Shown here piece after piece: positions 22,532 through 26,702 of a stretch of 26,702 nt of DNA. Position numbers and translations under genes: made by a program. The stretch spans positions 117,978 to 144,679 of the forward strand of contig NW_014577138.1 in the NCBI RefSeq assembly GCF_000485595.1, in the 5' to 3' direction. The DNA comes from Priapulus caudatus (lineage: Eukaryota > Priapulida > Priapulimorpha > Priapulimorphida > Priapulidae). The notes under the pieces were generated by a model that worked only from the letters and a program-made list of their open reading frames with translations, did not search any database and was not told the DNA's origin. Numbering within the stretch: the stretch's first letter is position 1; each line of letters starts with the position of its first letter.

Positions 22532-23339
22532 GCACCGCCTTCTTCGTAGGCCTGCTGCTACTGCTTAGTGGCAGTGGCATTTGCTTCGCAGAACACGCAC
22601 CATAAGTCTGATATGCATCGCTTTATCATTTGTGTATAACTCAGGATAGGTAACAGGGCGAATGGTTTTCTTGTCTTAATGCCACCCCCAAGACTCGGCA
22701 TTGAAAACGCTCCTTAATTAGGTTAACAAAAGGTGTAACAATATATTTGTTAAGCTCAAAAGCGCTATCCCAACTGCTAATTTCTCAAGTACTAGAACTA
22801 GCAAATACTCGTGGTCATGCATAATCACACTACCCTTATGACAAAATAAACTCTAGTTGCTCCATATTCACTGCGCGTTTGTGCTTAAAACCACAACAAA
22901 GGGTGAGAAAACTGGCATTCTGGCGCAAACGCCGACTGTTTGCAAACAAAATAGACTCGAAGCTGTGACGTGACGTCACATGTTTTTATCTTTGCTGGCG
23001 CCCTATACCGCTGTAGCGCAGCACGCTGCACGGTTGCTTGGGATTGGGGAAACTGTCTAACAACATCGAGAATTTCAACAACATTGGAGGTATTCAAAAT
23101 ACATTTTATAAGACAACGCGCAGTGAAATGGGAGGAACTAGAGTTATTATTTTGCCATAAGGTAGTATGATTTATGCATGACACGAAGTATTTGCTAGTC
23201 TAGTACTGGAGAATTAGCGTTTGGATGCGCATTGTGAGCCTTTAACGTGATATGAATGGGTTAAGAAGCTACAAACATCGTCGGCACAAAATTGCCGGGT
23301 CAAACAGCACACGTCACCACTTCAGTGGTGACGGTGCTG
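22532..23339. other. No gene recognised; hairpin near the right end
   Basis: A hairpin with stem CGTCACCAC/GTGGTGACG and outer ACAGCAC/GTGCTGT pairing lies at about 23306-23341. No coding sequence is supported. Confidence 0.5.
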
Positions 23340-23567
23340 TGACGCCGGCAAAAGCCACAAAAATTGCCGACCACGGAAAATTGGCCTGTACAGGCAACGA
23401 AAATGGTTGAGTGTGCTGCATGCTTTATGGAAAAATAAACGCGTGTGCGAAGTGCCTGTGTACATTTCCACACGTAATTCAGCATTGTTTGCTTGGACGC
23501 ATTGTATTTTTTTTCTCGAGCTCGTAGCTCGCAGATACAGGCACATGAAGCGTTTCAATAAAATATA
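23340..23567 (-). repeat. Composite short repeats; left part of Harbinger-module copy 3
   Basis: 23340-23410 is the inverted partner of 22051-22110, and 23435-23508 that of 15089-15165. From about 23515, the minus strand carries the ATTGAAACGCTTCATGTGCC end of the Harbinger 5' module. Its remainder resumes at 24022, after an inserted element. Confidence 0.6.
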
Positions 23568-23572
23568 ATGCT

Positions 23573-24021
23573 CAGGGTTCTCCCCAGGATGAAATTCAAA
23601 CAGGGGGAGGGCGAGCGGTAAGGGGAGGGGGAAACTAGGGGGGTCCGGGTGGCGTGTATTTTTACGTAGCGACTAATTAATGCGTAAAATCGCCACCACA
23701 CCATAGACGGTATTTGGGGTTCTTGTATATATAAGATAGCCGAGTCGGTGTACAGTTAGTTTACAGGTTAACTGTGCATTGTCAGGTTAACTTGTGTACT
23801 GTCTGCAGTGCATGCGTGGTACTGGTAAAAATACACCGGTCGATGTCCTGGTCGAACGGCTAATTCTTGACGATCGATTCCGCGCGCTGGCAAACTTTTA
23901 TTGTTTGTGGAAATTTAAACGGGGCGAGGTAATTCAAAAGGGGCGCAACGATTCAAACAGGGGGGAGTTTTCCCAAACGGGGCGCGCGGCGCCCGTTTGC
24001 GCAACGTAGGGAGAACGCCTG
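23573..24021. mobile_element. 449-bp inverted-repeat element with 5-bp duplication
   Basis: The ends are CAGGGTTCTCCCC and the complement of CAGGCGTTCTCCC, about 12 of 13 alignable bases. The 5-mer ATGCT flanks both sides (23568-23572 and 24022-24026). The surrounding sequence resumes on both sides as one copy of the Harbinger 5' module; copies 1 and 2 show the uninterrupted form. A 71-codon frame at 23794-24009 has no recognisable domain and probably is not a gene. The superfamily is not assigned. Confidence 0.8.
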
Positions 24022-24300
24022 ATGCTAACTAAACACGAAATCTATTTACTACACAATTCTTAATGTTTCTATACTCTCTTTCACCTATTATTGCCAATAG
24101 TTTCCTGTAAATTCATCCAAAATCCTACGTCCAACCATATACCGTGTAGGCGCCATTGCTTTCGGCGGCGCGCCTGTATACAGTGCTCGAAATAAGCGTT
24201 TGTCGCGGTTGTCCGAGAACAACCAGAATATAGTGCCGGACCAAACCTAACCAGTCTGAGACATTGTCCGGTGGACAACCAAGAAAAAGGTTGACGAAAA
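24022..24300 (-). mobile_element. Harbinger 5' module, copy 3 (partial, inverted)
   Basis: On the minus strand this matches about 16040-16262, including the GGACAACC motifs, GTGCTCGAAATAA-like block, GCAATGGCGCC, CAGGAAACT and AATAATAGGTGAAAGAGAGTA. It is more diverged than copies 1 and 2, with substitutions as well as indels, and lacks the transposase. Confidence 0.75.
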
Positions 24301-24957
24301 ACTTACTTTTATTATGTTTTCCTCAGTGGTTCTCCAAGGCACCTTATAGCCTGGCAGCCCGCCATTAATCTATGGTGTGGTAAGCGACGCATACCAGCTG
24401 CATTATCCACACTGGTATATGTCAGATTTTCTGATTTATTGAGAGGTGAACTCGATTTGAACCAGCAAACAGCAAGTTCACCCCTACATTTTTGGTATTT
24501 TTATTCCATTATTATTTTGAATTTTCCGATGGCTTTGCCCATGCAAAACAAACAACATGCAGTGGGGATTCATGTTGATTCGCGAAAGTTTAAAAAAGAG
24601 AGAATTGTCGTAGTCCAGAATGAAGGCTGTACATGTACTCAAAGTGTCTGCAAAAACTATCTCCTGCAATGCTAATTTTCAAAAATTTTCTGGGGAGGAA
24701 CCCCCATACCCCCCCCCGCGCTTGTTTTTCACCCTCTCCTTAGAATCCCAGACCCGCCACTGAACAATTACATATCTTGGAGCAGAGAACAAATGAACAA
24801 AAATGTCGCCCTATTCACAATGGCACCCAAACAAAGATTGCAGAGAGGTAGAGGAGGCCGTAAAGGTGTGGAAGGGAGGCGGAGGAGCGCATTAACAATA
24901 TTAAGTCGGCCCACTATTTTGCGCAGTTTGCTGTTTTTTGGCCACCCTTGTTAAAAA
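24301..24957. other. No gene recognised; ends of further DNA transposons likely
   Basis: On the minus strand CAGTGGCGGGTCTGGGATTC starts at 24762 and CAGTGGTGTAGCTAGGATTT at 24974. Both have the CAGTGGYG start common at ends of animal DNA transposons. CAGTGGTTCTCCAA also occurs on the plus strand at about 24325. I could not pair these into elements with target duplications. Confidence 0.4.
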
Positions 24958-26702
24958 TCCTAGCTACACCACTGTTTTTGGTGTTTTCTGATCATATTAT
25001 TATGTGATTGAAAATAGGAGATTTGGGGATATTTTTTGGGACAACCAGAAATTGTTGCGGACAACCCGATTTGATGCCTGGGTTGTCCGCAGGACAACCA
25101 ACATTTTTGTTCTTTATTTCGAGCACTGGTAATATATCTAGTGTAAGCGTGCAACAGGCGCGCGCGAAAGCAATGGCGCCGGCAGCGTATATGGTGGACG
25201 GAATTTACAAGGAAACTGTCGCAATAATAGTGAAAGAGAGTATATAGCAACATTAAGAATTTGGTAGGTAAATAGATTTCGTATTTAGTTAGAATTATAT
25301 TTTATTGAAACGCTTCAAGTGCCTGTGCTCGCAGAGCTCTCGCAATATCAGGCACAGTGAACAAATTCACGCGGGGCTCGGGGCGATTTAGCCCCAGAAA
25401 TGCAAAAAGAGCCCGAAATGCCAAAAGAGAGTTCAATGCAAATCAAATTTAGAGTGCTATTTTCCTGCACTCAACGCTTGAAAAGTAGGCCCTCGAAAAA
25501 TAAATTTAATTTTTTTCCCTGATCAGGCAGCTTGCATATAGAGGCATTAATACCCCTTTTATAAATTATACTGCGCACGACTTTAGCCCCCTCGGATAAG
25601 TCGTTCATACTGCCGTTCCTGGGACCACCCGAGTTGCGTGCGATGCGTGCGAGACGCGGCGTAATTGTCATGGTAACCTCACGTCCCCCTCAGCTATGCT
25701 TCCGCGCGAGCGCGCGAAAATTGTTTATCAATACGCTTTTACCGTACGTACGAGTTCGAATTCAGTTCCGCGCGAAATTCCAACCATTCTGATACCCGTT
25801 ACCCGTAGCTAGAATGCTAGATGCCTTCTCGTAATATTATCTCGATCTGCGTTTAATTGGATATCGTTTGCAAGGAGTCTATGGAAATTATGTTGATCTT
25901 TGCGGTGCTAAACAGCTAACATTGGACATTGTCTGCAATTGCTGCTAGCTATGGACGACTCTTACCGAGGGGATTGCGAGGAGAGAGCCACATTTTCTAC
26001 ACGCCCGAACTTCAGGGACGCCGCGCGGTTTAGCGTTAGACAGAGATCGATGATCGTCCGCACATCTTTCTGCAGCATTGGCTATGGCAGTCTGCGGGAT
26101 AGCGGATAGCAGGCTTGATAGATGCATGGACAATTGTTTTGGGAGCCAAATTGTACTAATTTCAGTGAAGAAGAATGGAGACGACATTTCAGAATGGGAA
26201 GGGGACGTTTGAATATATCACAGATCATTTACGGCCAGCTATCGAAAACAGACGACGAATTTTAGGAGACCGATTGACTATAGGAGAAGGTTGGGCGTTG
26301 TCATTTGGTGGCTGGCAACTCCGTCAGAGTATCGGGCACCCGTCGCAACTTTATTTTGGAGTTGCGATATCGACATTGTGTGTTCTTGCCAAAGAGAGTG
26401 TGTTTTGCCAATTAGAGAGATGCTGTTGCCGACGTTTCGTTTCACTTCCATCTGGTCATCGTCTAAGGAAACGATCGCCTGGATTCGAGGAAGAGGATTT
26501 CCCCAATGTGCAGGTGCCATCGATGGCATCGCCTTCCGGTCATTGCCCCAGTTCACACCCCAGAAGACTACATAACCGGAAGGGATGGCACAGTATATTT
26601 TTACAAGCAGTTGTTGATCATAATCGTGATAATAATCGGATAATACGTATGCATGTCACTACACTAAGCGTGGCAGTGCTAGTGCAGTACACATACTATA
26701 CT
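24958..26702 (+). mobile_element. Harbinger-related repeat, copy 2, cut by window edge
   Basis: Same order and orientation as copy 1. It is preceded by a complete TTAAAAATCCTAGCTACACC junction that copy 1 lacks because of the gap. It differs mainly by one-base indels, which break the reading frames. The right boundary is unknown. Confidence 0.9.
26101..26653 (+). pseudogene. PIF/Harbinger transposase fragment, copy 2, frameshifted
   Basis: Same truncated transposase as at 17101-17658, recognisable in pieces (VIWWLATPSEYRAPVATLFW, RGFPQCAGAIDG). Several single-base insertions and deletions split it among frames. Because most differences are one-base indels, some frameshifts may be sequencing error and not real decay. 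Confidence 0.8.

Noticed and set aside
24325-24762. A hAT element between CAGTGGTTCTCC and the CAGTGGCGGGTC complement
   Set aside because: The two ends do not match beyond CAGTGG and no 8-bp duplication flanks them.

Overview
This is a window from a eukaryotic, most likely invertebrate animal, nuclear genome in draft form. It holds a spliced SPT5 gene with GT-AG introns, interstitial TTAGGG arrays, PIF/Harbinger-type transposase remnants, a dense load of short inverted-repeat transposons, and a 10-N assembly gap. I cannot assign a phylum from the sequence.

The only host gene I recognise with confidence is the 5' part of SPT5 (SUPT5H), the large DSIF subunit. It lies on the minus strand between about 2458 and 5058. 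Seven coding exons (286 codons) plus a probable non-coding first exon were assembled from reading frame and splice sites. They cover the acidic N-terminus, the NGN domain and the start of the first KOW region. The rest of the gene must lie beyond the left edge, because 1-2457 is intron filled with repeat.

The rest is almost entirely mobile DNA. Positions 1-1841 are repeated at 9699-11536, and 15945-17692 are repeated at 24958-26702. The second pair carries a 3'-truncated Harbinger transposase. Both pairs differ mainly by one-base indels, which points to sequencing or assembly error more than to ancient divergence.

The most interesting content is a set of small non-autonomous elements of about 200-250 bp. 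Families A and B have related terminal inverted repeats and 9-bp target duplications. Family T has different ends and a 9-10-bp duplication. All three carry telomere-like TTAGGG repeats internally, and together they account for every TTAGGG array I found in the window. Between 11791 and 12543, three of them (A3, B1, A4) stand end to end, separated by single copies of the same 9-bp sequence. One A copy can be matched to an unoccupied copy of its host repeat elsewhere in the window, which fixes its ends and its 9-bp duplication.

Other content: three copies of a family with a 3' hairpin and tail; a 449-bp element with a 5-bp duplication; a 55-bp micro-element; a perfect 33-bp palindrome; a large GA microsatellite; a MADF-like fragment with an in-frame stop; and long stretches in which I see no gene.
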